A stretch of DNA of 64,000 nt from Kutzneria sp. (GTDB lineage: Bacteria > Actinomycetota > Actinomycetes > Mycobacteriales > Pseudonocardiaceae). The notes under the pieces were generated by a model. It had not been told where the DNA came from, did no database searches, and saw only the letters and a program-made list of their open reading frames with translations. Where the stretch lies: positions 1 to 64,000 of the forward strand of contig JAFAZC010000075.1 of NCBI GenBank assembly GCA_019239965.1. Reading direction: 5' to 3'. The position numbers and the translations under genes are program-made. Below are positions 40,468 to 49,623 of the stretch, in pieces; the stretch's first letter is position 1; every line of letters starts with the position of its first letter.

Positions 40468-41160
40468 TCAGTCCTCCTCGTCGACGTCGTCCACCTCGTC
40501 GTCCTGGGCGAGCAGCTCGTAGATCCTGCGCTTGGCGTCGTTGATCGCCTTGACGGCCTTGGTCTTCTGCTCTTCGGTTCCGGCCTGTGAGATCTGGTCG
40601 ACCGCCATGAACAGCTGGGACAGTGCGGTGTGCAGCTGCATCGCGTCCTGGTCGACGTCACCGGCGACCTCCGCCCAGGGCGTGCTCGACGCCTGGTTGG
40701 CGACCTCGGCGTTGCCGGACTCGGTGAGCGTGAACAACCGCTTGCCCCCCTGTTCGGCGGCGGTGATCAGTCCCTCGTCGGTGAGCAGTTGGAGCGTTGG
40801 GTACACGGATCCCGGGCTGGGCTTCCACAAGCCGTGGGTGCGCTGGGCGAGCTCCTGGATCATTTCGTAGCCGTGCATTGGCCGTTCGGCGAGCAACGCG
40901 AGTACGGCCGCACGGACGTTGCCGCGTCGTTGTCGTCGTCCGCCGCGGCGTCCGCCTCGCCCTAAGAAGCCCGCCATCGGGCTCAGTGCGCCCGGCCAGG
41001 GACCGCCGGCCGCGAACGGCAATCCGGGGATGGGACCCGGTGCCGGCGGGAATCCCGGGCGGTGCGGCGGCTCGTGGTGAGGGTATGCGGGGACGTGGTC
41101 CCCGAAGCCGTGGTGCCGGGTGAACGCGTGCCCTGGCCTGCCGTGAGAGTGATGGCGCAT
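40468..41160 (-). CDS. PadR-family repressor with His-rich N-terminus
   Basis: This 230-residue protein has its winged-helix PadR domain from about residue 82 (VRAAVLALLAERPMHGYEMIQEL, then PSPGSVYPTLQLLTDEGLI). The C-terminal dimerisation helices end in an acidic run. The first 33 residues contain ten histidines, unusual even for PadR proteins and suggestive of metal binding. The palindromic operator at 41198-41223 lies between it and the divergent MFS gene, so it probably represses itself and that exporter. Confidence 0.92.
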   Translation of the reverse strand: MRHHSHGRPGHAFTRHHGFGDHVPAYPHHEPPHRPGFPPAPGPIPGLPFAAGGPWPGALSPMAGFLGRGGRRGGRRQRRGNVRAAVLALLAERPMHGYEMIQELAQRTHGLWKPSPGSVYPTLQLLTDEGLITAAEQGGKRLFTLTESGNAEVANQASSTPWAEVAGDVDQDAMQLHTALSQLFMAVDQISQAGTEEQKTKAVKAINDAKRRIYELLAQDDEVDDVDEED

Positions 41161-41197
41161 GTCGTCGTCCTTTCACTGAAGTAGTGGTACGTAGTAA

Positions 41198-41223
41198 CGA
41201 TATATCGCTGATATATCGCGATA
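41198..41223. promoter_or_regulatory. PadR-type operator
   Basis: CGATATATCG (41198-41207) and TATCGCGATA (41214-41223) are both perfect palindromes, and the core GATATATCGC is repeated in tandem. This AT-rich block matches the ATATCG/CGATAT pattern of PadR sites and stands out in the G+C-rich region. Confidence 0.7.
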
Positions 41224-41290
41224 CAACGCCATTGGCTGTGTCGCGCGTCACATCCAGGAAGTGTCAGACCCCGCACCTAACGTGGGTGCC

Positions 41291-42640
41291 ATGACGACAG
41301 CCAAGCAGTCGATGTGGACTCCGCTGCTGGTCACGATGTGCGTCGGGTATTTCCTTATTTTGCTGGACGTCACGATTGTGAATGTGGCCCTGCCGCGGAT
41401 TGGCCAGCAACTGCGGGTGGGCGGTGGCCCTCTCGCATGGGTCACCACCGGGTATACCGTGCCGTTCGCCGCGCTCCTGCTGTTCGCCGGCACGACCGGG
41501 GACCGACTCGGTCATCGGCGGATGGTGCTGACCGGACTCGCGGTGTTCGGTCTCGCCTCGCTGGCGTGCTCGGTCGCGCCGACCCTTGGTGTGCTGGTTG
41601 GCGGGCGAGCCGTGCAGGGCGTCGGCGCCGCGTTCCTGTTACCCGGCACGCTTGCGGTGATCACGAAGGCGATTCCTGATCCCGCTCTGCGTGCGCGTGC
41701 GGTTGGGGTGTGGGCGTCGGTTGGTGGCCTGGCGTTGATCGCCGGTCCGCTGCTCGGCGGGCTTCTCGTTTCGACGGTCGGCTGGCCCTCCGTGTTCTGG
41801 ATCAACCTTCCCGTGGTGGCTGCCGCTCTGGTGGCGGCGGTCAGGGTGCTGCCTCATGAGGCGGGTGATCCTCGTACTCGGCCCGATTCGCCGGGTGCGG
41901 CGCTCGGCGCGGTGTTCCTCGCCGCCGTGGTGTTCGCCGCTGCCGAACACAGCTGGCTGGCTGCCGTGCTGGCGGTGGTCACGTTGGGTGCGTTCCTGCT
42001 GGTCGAGCGCTCCTCGGGACAGCCGATGCTTCCGCTCGTCCTGTTCGGTCGCCGGGACTTCGCGCTGTTCAACCTCGGTGCGTTCATCATGAATGCCGCC
42101 GGCCAGGGCATGCTGTTCCTGGTCGCCCTGATGCTGCAGGATGCGCAGGGGCACGGTCCGCTGCAGGCAGGCCTGGCCATGCTTCCGGGGTTCGTGCCGC
42201 TCGCGGTGTTGCCGTCATTCGCCGGCGGGATCATCAACCGATTCGGTGCCGGCCGGGTGGCGGCCGTGTCGCTCATGGTGACCGCACTCGGCATCGCCGG
42301 TCTGACACTGGTCGGCAAGGACACCCCGTACCTGGCGATGGTGATGCCGTTGTTGGTGTGGGGCGCTGGGCTCGGCCTGCTCACTCCAGCGCTGGTCGGT
42401 GGCGCGGTGAGCGCGGTGTCGGCCGATCGATCGGGGCTGGCCAGCGCGGTCAACAACACCGCGCGGCAGGCTGGCGGCTCACTGGGTACGGCGGTCTGTG
42501 CCGCGCTCGCCGGTCCAGTGCTGGCCGCCGGGTTCGTGTCGGGTTTCCGGCTCGCCGCCGTGATCATGGCCGGTCTGTGTGCCGCTGTTGCCGTCTTGCT
42601 GCTGATCGGCGTCGGCCGGTCGCGAACAGCCCCCGGCTGA
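41291..42640 (+). CDS. MFS drug exporter, DHA2 (14-helix) family
   Basis: This 449-residue protein with about 14 helices has the DHA2 marker LDVTIVNVALPRIGQQL in helix 1, the antiporter loop TGDRLGHRRMVLTGL and the motif C-like GPLLGGLLVSTVGWPSVFWI. It is divergent from the PadR gene. ATG 41291 sits seven bases after TAACGT, a leaderless arrangement; GTG 41261 is an alternative 30 nt upstream. Substrate unknown; a lipophilic or cationic toxicant is likely for the family. Confidence 0.9.
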   Translation: MTTAKQSMWTPLLVTMCVGYFLILLDVTIVNVALPRIGQQLRVGGGPLAWVTTGYTVPFAALLLFAGTTGDRLGHRRMVLTGLAVFGLASLACSVAPTLGVLVGGRAVQGVGAAFLLPGTLAVITKAIPDPALRARAVGVWASVGGLALIAGPLLGGLLVSTVGWPSVFWINLPVVAAALVAAVRVLPHEAGDPRTRPDSPGAALGAVFLAAVVFAAAEHSWLAAVLAVVTLGAFLLVERSSGQPMLPLVLFGRRDFALFNLGAFIMNAAGQGMLFLVALMLQDAQGHGPLQAGLAMLPGFVPLAVLPSFAGGIINRFGAGRVAAVSLMVTALGIAGLTLVGKDTPYLAMVMPLLVWGAGLGLLTPALVGGAVSAVSADRSGLASAVNNTARQAGGSLGTAVCAALAGPVLAAGFVSGFRLAAVIMAGLCAAVAVLLLIGVGRSRTAPG

Positions 42641-42654
42641 GGGGGCCGCCCGAA

Positions 42655-43077
42655 TCAGGGCCTGTGATCGGTGTTGGCGAGGAGTTGGGTAGCTGCCAGT
42701 TCGGCATAGAGCTTGTCGGCGGTGAGCAGCTGGCCGTGGGTGCTGACGGTGCGTTCGAGCAGAAAAGTGCCGCCCGCACCGACAGCGGCGTTGGCCAGCA
42801 CCAGCACGCTCATCAGCACCAACAGGCCGGTGATCCCTCCGCTGCCGGCAAGTCTGGTGATCAGCTGGCGCACCGCAAGGGGCAACGCGAGCCCGGTGGC
42901 CGCCGTGACGAGACTCAGCAGCCCGCCCGCCAGCAGGGCCGTCTGAAAAGGACGAATGTAGTCGAGCAGGGTCCGCCACGCCGGCTGGTTGGTCTGCCCC
43001 CTCACTGACCGCCTCCGCTCGACGGCGGGTTCGGCCCGATGGCACGGGTCGGTCGTCGGATCACTGACAGATGGCAA
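42655..43077 (-). pseudogene. ABC exporter remnant with internal deletion
   Basis: The 140 codons join two parts of an MsbA/LmrA-type half-transporter. Residues about 35-108 are the first two membrane helices (LLDYIRPFQTALLAGGLLSL to AGGTFLLERT). The rest, VSTHGQLLTADKLYAELAA, is the extreme C-terminus that normally follows the ATPase domain. About 430 residues, including Walker A, signature and Walker B, are missing. The junction is near 42747. It lies convergent to the MFS gene and can encode no functional pump. Confidence 0.75.
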
Positions 43078-43098
43078 GACATCCGTTCAGCGTGCACT

Positions 43099-43113
43099 CG
43101 ATACCAAGTATCG
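43099..43113. promoter_or_regulatory. Inverted repeat upstream of ABC remnant
   Basis: CGATAC-CAA-GTATCG is a perfect 6-bp inverted repeat 22 bp before the ABC remnant start, on its promoter side, and 110 bp before rlmN. It is probably the old operator of the exporter. Confidence 0.45.
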
Positions 43114-43224
43114 GGTCGAGTCGGAGGTGAACGGCAGACAGGGCGAGAGAGCCGTCGGCACACATGTGAGCGGGTACGACCAGATCGGACACCACCGTGA
43201 GGGCGTGGGACACTAGGGGCTGTC

Positions 43225-44346
43225 ATGACCTCGCTCCCCCTCGTCTTCGACGCTCCCCGCCGTGGCCTGCCCCCGCGGCACCTGGCCGACCTCTCCTCCG
43301 CCGAGCGCGCGCAAGCCGTGGCCGATCTTGGGGAGAAACCGTTCCGGGCCAAGCAGTTGTCCCACCACTACTTCGCCCGGTTGACCACCGAGTCCGACGC
43401 CATGACCGACATTCCGTCGACAGCGAGGGACCGGCTGGTCGGCGAGCTCCTGCCGACGCTGTTGAGCCCGGTCCGACAGCTGCGGTGTGACGAAGGGGCC
43501 ACCCGCAAGACCCTGTGGCGGGCGCACGACGGCACCCTGTTGGAGAGCGTCCTGATGGGATACCCGGACCGGGCCACCGTGTGCGTCTCCAGCCAGGCTG
43601 GGTGCGGAATGGCCTGCCCGTTCTGCGCCACCGGCCAGGGCGGGCTACGGCGCAATCTGTCCACGGCGGAGATCGTCGACCAGGTCAGGTTGGCGGCCGC
43701 GGCTGTGCGTGACGGCGAACTAGGTGGTGAAGACGGGGCACGGGGTCCTCAGCGTCTCTCGAACGTCGTGTTCATGGGCATGGGTGAACCACTGGCCAAC
43801 TACCGGCGGGTGGTCGATGCGGTGCACAGGATCTGTGATCCGGCGCCGGACGGGTTGGGGATCTCGCAGCGGTCGGTGACCGTGTCCACGGTCGGTCTGG
43901 TGCCGGCGATCCGGAAGCTGACTGAGGAGGAGTTGCAGGTTCGACTCGCTGTGTCGTTGCATACGCCGGATGACGAGCTGCGGAACACGCTGGTGCCGGT
44001 GAACACCCGGTGGACGGTATCCGAGGTGTTGCAGGCCGCGCGTGGCTACGCCGACCGGACGGGTCGCCGGGTGTCGATCGAGTATGCGTTGATCCGGGAC
44101 GTCAATGATCAGCCGTGGCGGGCAGACCTGCTCGGCAAGAAGCTGCACACGCATCTCGGGCAGTTCGCGCACGTCAACGTGATTCCGTTGAACCCGACGC
44201 CGGGCTCGAAGTGGGATGCCTCGCCGAAGCCGGTGCAGGACGAGTTCGTTCGGCGGGTGAAGGCCCAGGGTGTGGAGTGCACCGTGCGTGACACCCGTGG
44301 CCGGGAGATCGCCGCTGCCTGTGGACAACTGGCCGCCGAAGGCTGA
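43225..44346 (+). CDS. rlmN: 23S rRNA (adenine2503-C2)-methyltransferase RlmN
   Basis: This 373-residue radical-SAM enzyme methylates A2503 of 23S rRNA and A37 of some tRNAs. The cluster motif is CGMACPFC, and [27 protein letters not shown] and [13 protein letters not shown] follow. The catalytic Cys near the C-terminus lies in [11 protein letters not shown]. It belongs to the conserved backbone after cdsA. Confidence 0.96.
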   Translation: MTSLPLVFDAPRRGLPPRHLADLSSAERAQAVADLGEKPFRAKQLSHHYFARLTTESDAMTDIPSTARDRLVGELLPTLLSPVRQLRCDEGATRKTLWRAHDGTLLESVLMGYPDRATVCVSSQAGCGMACPFCATGQGGLRRNLSTAEIVDQVRLAAAAVRDGELGGEDGARGPQRLSNVVFMGMGEPLANYRRVVDAVHRICDPAPDGLGISQRSVTVSTVGLVPAIRKLTEEELQVRLAVSLHTPDDELRNTLVPVNTRWTVSEVLQAARGYADRTGRRVSIEYALIRDVNDQPWRADLLGKKLHTHLGQFAHVNVIPLNPTPGSKWDASPKPVQDEFVRRVKAQGVECTVRDTRGREIAAACGQLAAEG

Positions 44347-44375
44347 GCTTGCTAGAACGAGCGGTAATACCGGGT

Positions 44376-44381
44376 TATACT
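44376..44381 (+). promoter_or_regulatory. -10 element of the mazEF module
   Basis: TATACT ends six bases before GTG 44388, in the local sequence GGTAATACCGGGTTATACT, which also looks like an imperfect palindrome suited to autorepression. No ribosome site precedes the GTG, so the transcript is probably leaderless. Confidence 0.55.
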
Positions 44382-44387
44382 TTCCTT

Positions 44388-44636
44388 GTGAAGACGGCTA
44401 TTTCTGTGCCAGATGAGACGTTTGCGCAGGTCGAACGCGGTGCCAAGTGTCTCGGAGTTACGCGCTCGGAGTTCTACGCCCGTGCGGCGCGCTTCTATCT
44501 GGAGCACCTGGAAAAGGAATCACTGACCAACGAGATCAACGCGGCGCTCGACATCATCGGTGATGGGGACGACTCCGCCGCGGCCGCGGTCAGCGCCGGC
44601 CGGCGGATGGTGGAGTCGGTGGACGACGAGTGGTGA
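44388..44636 (+). CDS. MazE-like ribbon-helix-helix antitoxin
   Basis: This 82-residue protein starts MKTAISVPDETFAQVERGAK and continues LGVTRSEFYARAARFYLEHL, a typical ribbon-helix-helix DNA-binding antitoxin. Its acidic C-terminus ends in ESVDDEW and should wrap around the toxin. Its TGG-TGA end overlaps the toxin start. The module separates rlmN from the DUF2631 gene and is an accessory insertion in the backbone. Confidence 0.88.
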   Translation: MKTAISVPDETFAQVERGAKCLGVTRSEFYARAARFYLEHLEKESLTNEINAALDIIGDGDDSAAAAVSAGRRMVESVDDEW

Positions 44637-44974
44637 TCGAACGCGGCGGCATCCATTGGGCGGATCTGGGCGAGTCCGACGAATCGCGTCCCGCCAAGCG
44701 CCGTCCGGTGATCGTCGTACAAGCCGACCCGTACAACACAAGTCGGTTGGCGACGGTGCTGGTCGCCGTCATCACCTCCAACACGAAGCTCGCCGCCACG
44801 CCTGGGAACGTCTTCCTACCCGCATCCGCGACAGGGCTGTCCCGTGACTCGGTGGTCAACGTGACGGCATTGGTCGCCCTGAACAAGGACGATCTGCTGG
44901 AGCGGGTGGGTGATGTTCCGATGGTTCTGATGCGCGACGTGGACGCGGGCCTGCGCCGAGCGCTCGGACTTTGA
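44633..44974 (+). CDS. MazF/PemK-family toxin endoribonuclease
   Basis: The protein is about 113 residues (GTG 44633, or 44630). The MazF fold is evident: RGGIHWADLGE, RPAKRRPVIVVQADPYN (strand with the conserved RPV), VLVAVITSN with the catalytic Thr-Ser region, and GLSRDSVVNVTALVAL. It should cut mRNA at short motifs when the antitoxin is degraded. All expected key residues appear intact. Confidence 0.9.
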   Translation: MIERGGIHWADLGESDESRPAKRRPVIVVQADPYNTSRLATVLVAVITSNTKLAATPGNVFLPASATGLSRDSVVNVTALVALNKDDLLERVGDVPMVLMRDVDAGLRRALGL

Positions 44975-45076
44975 CAGCGGCGGGATCGCCGGTCCGCTCG
45001 ACGGCGTCAGCTCAGATGCATGCAACGCTCACATGGCCGTTCAGGGTGCGCCGCCCAGGTCCAGGCCCTCTCGGGG

Positions 45077-45340
45077 TCAGCGGCGCCAGGGGGTGCGGCT
45101 GCGGATCCGGTCGTAGATGAGGGCACCGATGATCACCGCGGCGGTGGCGATCAGCCAGATGTCCTCGATGTGCCCGCGGTGGTTGCCGATCAGCATGGCG
45201 AGCATGGCGAACGCGGTCAGCCAGCCGGCGATGCGGGTGGCTCGGGGAAAGACACCGTGCCAGCCCCACTCCGCGGACGGCTCGTCGTGCGGATCGGCAC
45301 CGTGCGCCGGACGGGATTCCAGTTCCGAAGAGGGCGCCAC
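45077..45340 (-). CDS. DUF2631 small membrane protein
   Basis: This 87-residue protein has a polar N-terminus (MAPSSELESRPAHGADPHDE) and two hydrophobic helices, ending YDRIRSRTPWRR. AGGAG lies five bases before GTG 45340; longer frames upstream lack a site. The family is restricted to actinobacteria and located near dxr in several genomes. Function unknown. Confidence 0.82.
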   Translation of the reverse strand: MAPSSELESRPAHGADPHDEPSAEWGWHGVFPRATRIAGWLTAFAMLAMLIGNHRGHIEDIWLIATAAVIIGALIYDRIRSRTPWRR

Positions 45341-45410
45341 GATCACTCCTGGTCCTATGGGAACAGCTGCCGTCTCATCGTCGCATATGACCCGCACGTG
45401 ACGTGCCGAG

Positions 45411-45436
45411 GGCAGGCGCCCCAAGGGGCGCCTGCC
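45411..45436 (-). terminator. Terminator hairpin after the GlsB-type gene
   Basis: GGCAGGCGCCCC pairs over 12 bp with GGGGCGCCTGCC around a two-base centre, five bases beyond the stop of the minus-strand gene ending at 45442. Confidence 0.65.
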
Positions 45437-45441
45437 ACGAC

Positions 45442-45708
45442 CTAGCCCCGGACCCTCCGCCGTGCGACGAGCCGATAGAGACCGAGGACCACGACGGCAC
45501 CGAGAATGGCCAGCAGCCAGGTGTGGATCTCGAAGAACCCACCGAGGTCGGTCCCGAAGATGGCCTTGCCAATGATGCCGCCGACGAACCCGCCGACGAT
45601 CCCGAGCAGTGTCGTGATGATGAGCCCGCCGCCGTCGGCGCCGGGCATGATGGCCTTGGCGAGCAGGCCGACGACAAGACCGAGCACGATCCAAGCGATG
45701 ATGCCCAC
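45442..45708 (-). CDS. GlsB/YeaQ/YmgE family stress membrane protein
   Basis: This 88-residue protein consists of Gly-rich helices: [43 protein letters not shown] and a third C-terminal helix with Arg-rich end. This matches the transglycosylase-associated/GlsB family, which is induced by envelope or general stress in various bacteria. GTG 45708 has GAGGGG six bases upstream. The family's molecular role is unclear. Confidence 0.88.
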   Translation of the reverse strand: MGIIAWIVLGLVVGLLAKAIMPGADGGGLIITTLLGIVGGFVGGIIGKAIFGTDLGGFFEIHTWLLAILGAVVVLGLYRLVARRRVRG

Positions 45709-45842
45709 CGGCAACCCCTCACTTTCTGTCGATCCGAATAATCGGGTACCCGAACTGGCCACCATCATGCCCGGTCCACCGTGCCCATTGCCGCCGCCAA
45801 CCGGCGGGCCCGTGGTTCCCGGCATACCGAGCGTCGGGGACA

Positions 45843-47093
45843 ATGCTCGTGATGGACCACTCACCTACGGAATCCCCGGCTCTCGCCAGGGTCCTCGTCC
45901 TCGGAGCCACGGGCTCGGTCGGCGAGCAGGCTCTCGACGTCGTCACGGCCAACCCGGACCGGTTCCGTGCGGTCGGCCTCGCGGCCGGCGGGTCGAACGC
46001 GGCGGTGCTGGCCGAGCGAGCCGTCGCGACCGGCGCCGAGGCGGTCGCGGTGTCCCTGTCGACGTCGGTGGAAGACCTCCAGCTCGCGCTGTACGCCGAG
46101 GCCCAGCGCAGGGGTTACGCACGTGGCGAGTTCCGGATGCCCAGGATTCTGGCCGGTCCGGACGCGGTGTGTGAGCTGATCGACACGACCTCGGCCGATG
46201 TCGTGCTCAACGCCCTGCCCGGTTCCCAAGGGCTCACCCCGACCCTGCGTGCGCTGGCCACCGGCGCCCGGCTCGCACTGGCGAACAAGGAGTCCCTGGT
46301 GGCGGGCGGCCCACTGGTACTAAAAGCGGCCCGACCCGGCCAGCTCGTTCCGGTCGACTCCGAGCACTCCGCGTTGGCCCAGTGTTTGCGTGGCGGCCGG
46401 GCGGAGGAAGTCGCCAGACTGGTGCTCACCGCGTCCGGCGGACCGTTCCGGGGTCGTCGGCGCGCCGAGTTGGCCGAGGTGACCGTGGCGCAGGCCATGG
46501 CTCATCCGACCTGGAGCATGGGCACGCTCATCACCATCAACTCCGCGACCCTCGTCAACAAGGGCCTCGAGCTAATCGAGGCGCAGCTGCTGTTCGGCGT
46601 GCCATACGACCGCATCGACGTGGTCGTGCATCCGCAATCGGTCGTTCACTCCATGGTGACGTTCGCGGATGGCTCCACCCTGGCCCAGGCCAGTCCCCCC
46701 GACATGCGGCTCCCCATCTCGCTGGCACTGGGCTGGCCGGACCGGGTGGCCGGTGCCGCGTCGCCGTGTGTCTGGGACTCCCCGGCGACGTGGACCTTCG
46801 AGCCGCTCGACGACGTGACGTTTCCCGCCGTCGAACTGGCCAGGCGGGCCGGCGTCGGCGGTGGTTGCCTGCCCGCGGTGTACAACGCGGCCAACGAGGA
46901 GGCGGTCGCCGCGTTCCTGGTGGGTAATGCCACCTTCACATCGATTGTGGACACTGTGTACCAGGTGCTCGACGCCGCCGACGGCTGGCGTCGTGAGCCC
47001 GCCGACGTGGCCGAGGTCCTGGCCGCCGAGGAGTGGGCCCGTGCTCGCGCGCGGGAACTGGTGTCCGCCGCAGCAGGTTCGGGAAGGAACTGA
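45843..47093 (+). CDS. dxr: 1-deoxy-D-xylulose 5-phosphate reductoisomerase
   Basis: Dxr makes MEP, the committed step of the non-mevalonate isoprenoid pathway. The 416-residue protein has the NADPH loop [28 protein letters not shown], the metal/substrate block [12 protein letters not shown] and [14 protein letters not shown] 45843 and ATG 45852 are both possible starts with no clear ribosome site. It forms the conserved dxr - rip - ispG run. Confidence 0.95.
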   Translation: MLVMDHSPTESPALARVLVLGATGSVGEQALDVVTANPDRFRAVGLAAGGSNAAVLAERAVATGAEAVAVSLSTSVEDLQLALYAEAQRRGYARGEFRMPRILAGPDAVCELIDTTSADVVLNALPGSQGLTPTLRALATGARLALANKESLVAGGPLVLKAARPGQLVPVDSEHSALAQCLRGGRAEEVARLVLTASGGPFRGRRRAELAEVTVAQAMAHPTWSMGTLITINSATLVNKGLELIEAQLLFGVPYDRIDVVVHPQSVVHSMVTFADGSTLAQASPPDMRLPISLALGWPDRVAGAASPCVWDSPATWTFEPLDDVTFPAVELARRAGVGGGCLPAVYNAANEEAVAAFLVGNATFTSIVDTVYQVLDAADGWRREPADVAEVLAAEEWARARARELVSAAAGSGRN

Positions 47094-47095
47094 AC

Positions 47096-48319
47096 GTGAT
47101 CTACGTCATCGGGGTGGTCCTCTTCGCGCTCGGCATCGGGGTCTCGGTGGCCTTGCACGAGTTCGGCCACCTGCTGACGGCCAAGGCGTTCGGCATGAAG
47201 GTCACCCGGTACTTCATTGGATTCGGGCCGCGGATCTGGTCGTTCCGCCGCGGCGAGACCGAGTACGGGCTCAAGGTCATTCCGGCCGGCGGTTTCTGCG
47301 AGATCGTCGGCATGACCGCGCTGGACACGGTGGATCCGGCCGACGCGCCGCGTGCGTTCTACCGACAGAAGACCTGGAAACGGGTTGTCGTGCTGTCCGC
47401 GGGGTCGGTGACCCACTTCATCGTGGGTTTCGTCGTGCTCTACCTGTCGGCGATAACGCTCGGCCTGCCCAACACGCAGAACCTGCCGATCGTCGGCGAG
47501 GTCAGCCAGTGCGCGCAGGCCAGCCAGGACCCGATGACCGGTGCGTACAGCCCGTGCACGTCGGCCGACCCGGCCCCGGCGAAGGCGGCAGGCCTCAAGC
47601 CCGGGGACCAGATCCTCTCGGTGGGCGGGCACCCGACTCCGACCTACAACGACATGGTCGCGCAGACCCGCCAGGCCAACGGCCCGACGCCCGTCACCGT
47701 GCTGCGCGACGGCGACCGTCTCGACCTGACCGTGAACGTCGCCCAGGTGCAGCGTGTCCTGGACCTGTCGACGTTGGGCAAGGACGCGAAGACCGGCACG
47801 GTCGGGGCCATCGGAGTGTCCCAGGCCTTCACGGTCGCCTACGGGCCGGTGTCGGCGCTGTCCGGCGCGACCTCGTTCACCGGCCAGATGTTCGTCGCGG
47901 TGGGTGAGAGCATCAAGCGTTTTCCGCAGAAGGTGCCCGCGCTGGTCCGGGCCATCGCTGGCGAGAAGCGCGACCTTGAGGCGCCGGTGAGCGTCGTCGG
48001 TGCGAGCCTAATCGGCGGGCAGGCGGCCCAGTACGGCCTGTGGTGGTTCTTCCTGCTGCTGCTGGCCAACCTGAACTTCTTCATCGGGGTGTTCAACCTG
48101 CTCCCACTGCTGCCGCTCGACGGTGGTCACATCGCGGTCAACCTCTACGAACGGGTCCGGGACGCGGTGCGCAAACTGCGCGGCAAGCCGGCGGGCGCCC
48201 CGGTCGACTACATGAAACTGCTGCCGCTGACCTATGTGCTGGTGTTCATCGGCGGCGCGATAACATTACTGACTGTCACCGCCGACATCGTCAATCCGAT
48301 CCAACTGGGCGGACAGTGA
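47096..48319 (+). CDS. Site-2 intramembrane metalloprotease (Rip1/RseP family)
   Basis: This 407-residue M50 protease has zinc motif HEFGH at residues 21-25 in the first helix, the downstream LLPLLPLDGGH supplying the third ligand, and one PDZ domain around residues 150-240. Members cleave anti-sigma factors in the membrane; mycobacterial Rip1 controls several sigma pathways and cell-wall genes. GTG 47096 follows AAGGA and lies two bases after the dxr stop. Confidence 0.94.
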   Translation: MIYVIGVVLFALGIGVSVALHEFGHLLTAKAFGMKVTRYFIGFGPRIWSFRRGETEYGLKVIPAGGFCEIVGMTALDTVDPADAPRAFYRQKTWKRVVVLSAGSVTHFIVGFVVLYLSAITLGLPNTQNLPIVGEVSQCAQASQDPMTGAYSPCTSADPAPAKAAGLKPGDQILSVGGHPTPTYNDMVAQTRQANGPTPVTVLRDGDRLDLTVNVAQVQRVLDLSTLGKDAKTGTVGAIGVSQAFTVAYGPVSALSGATSFTGQMFVAVGESIKRFPQKVPALVRAIAGEKRDLEAPVSVVGASLIGGQAAQYGLWWFFLLLLANLNFFIGVFNLLPLLPLDGGHIAVNLYERVRDAVRKLRGKPAGAPVDYMKLLPLTYVLVFIGGAITLLTVTADIVNPIQLGGQ

Positions 48320-48378
48320 CTGCCCGGAGCACACTGGAAACCGTCCGGGAGACACCCGGCGAGGAGAAGTAACACACC

Positions 48379-49530
48379 ATGACCGATGGCGTGATGTTGG
48401 GAATGCCGGCCCTGCCGCCCCCGGTGCTCGCGGAGCGGCGCAGGACACGCCAACTCCAGGTTGGCTCCGTCGGCGTCGGCAGCGACTTCCCGATCTCAGT
48501 ACAGTCGATGACCACCACGTTGACCGCCGATGTCAACGCCACTCTGCAGCAGATCGCCGAGCTGACCGCGGCGGGCTGCGACATCGTGCGGGTCGCCTGC
48601 CCGTCGCAGGATGACGCCGACGCGCTCCCGGCCATCGCGAGCAAGTCGACCATCCCGGTCATCGCCGACATCCACTTCCAGCCCAAGTACGTCTTCGCCG
48701 CGATCGAGGCGGGCTGCGCGGCGGTCCGGGTGAACCCCGGCAACATCAAGAAGTTCGACGACAGGGTCGCCGAGATCGCCGCGGCCGCGCGTGACCACGG
48801 CACCCCGATCCGGATCGGGGTCAACGCCGGCTCGTTGGACCGGCGGCTGCTGGAGAAGTACGGCAAGGCCACACCGGAGGCACTGGTCGAGTCGGCGCTG
48901 TGGGAGGCCTCACTGTTCGCCGAGCACGACTTCCACGACATCAAGATCTCGGTCAAGCACAACGACCCGGTGGTCATGGTGCGCGCCTACGAGCTATTGG
49001 CCGAGTCGTGCGACTATCCGCTGCACCTCGGGGTCACCGAGGCCGGGCCGGCGTTCCAGGGCACCATCAAGTCGGCGGTGGCCTTCGGCGCGTTGCTGCG
49101 CCAGGGGATAGGCGACACGATCCGGGTGTCGCTCTCCGCGCCTCCCGTCGAGGAGGTCAAGGTCGGCATCCAGATCCTGCAGTCGCTCAACCTCCGGCCG
49201 CGCAAGTTGGAGATCGTCTCCTGCCCGTCCTGCGGACGTGCCCAGGTCGACGTCTACAAGCTCGCCGACGAGGTGACCGCGGGGCTGGAAGGCCTGGAAG
49301 TGCCGCTGCGGGTGGCGGTCATGGGCTGCGTGGTCAATGGGCCCGGCGAAGCCCGCGAAGCCGACCTCGGGGTCGCCTCCGGCAACGGCAAGGGGCAGAT
49401 CTTCGTCAAGGGCAAGGTCGTGAAGACGGTGCCCGAACACAAGATCGTGGAGACCCTGATCGAGGAGGCGATGCGGATCGCCGAGGAGATGGGTCCCGTC
49501 GAGGGGGAGCCGGTTGTAACCGTCTCCTGA
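48379..49530 (+). CDS. ispG: 4-hydroxy-3-methylbut-2-enyl diphosphate synthase IspG
   Basis: This 383-residue iron-sulfur enzyme is the penultimate MEP-pathway step. Cluster cysteines are in [11 protein letters not shown] and [12 protein letters not shown], and the TIM-barrel blocks [15 protein letters not shown] and [14 protein letters not shown] are conserved. The flavodoxin/ferredoxin partner is not nearby. It lies 59 nt after the protease gene. Confidence 0.97.
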   Translation: MTDGVMLGMPALPPPVLAERRRTRQLQVGSVGVGSDFPISVQSMTTTLTADVNATLQQIAELTAAGCDIVRVACPSQDDADALPAIASKSTIPVIADIHFQPKYVFAAIEAGCAAVRVNPGNIKKFDDRVAEIAAAARDHGTPIRIGVNAGSLDRRLLEKYGKATPEALVESALWEASLFAEHDFHDIKISVKHNDPVVMVRAYELLAESCDYPLHLGVTEAGPAFQGTIKSAVAFGALLRQGIGDTIRVSLSAPPVEEVKVGIQILQSLNLRPRKLEIVSCPSCGRAQVDVYKLADEVTAGLEGLEVPLRVAVMGCVVNGPGEAREADLGVASGNGKGQIFVKGKVVKTVPEHKIVETLIEEAMRIAEEMGPVEGEPVVTVS

Positions 49531-49623
49531 CCGGACGGGGCGCGCCGGCGGAGTCGAGATCAACTACGCCGAGTGGGTACTTGTTCGCGCAGGTTGAGGT
49601 GTTCATCTGGCACGCTGTGTTTC

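Noticed and set aside
42479-43045. 188-codon minus-strand ORF overlapping the ABC remnant
   Set aside because: It is out of frame with the recognisable ABC segments and rich in Arg/Gln/His, a shadow reading.
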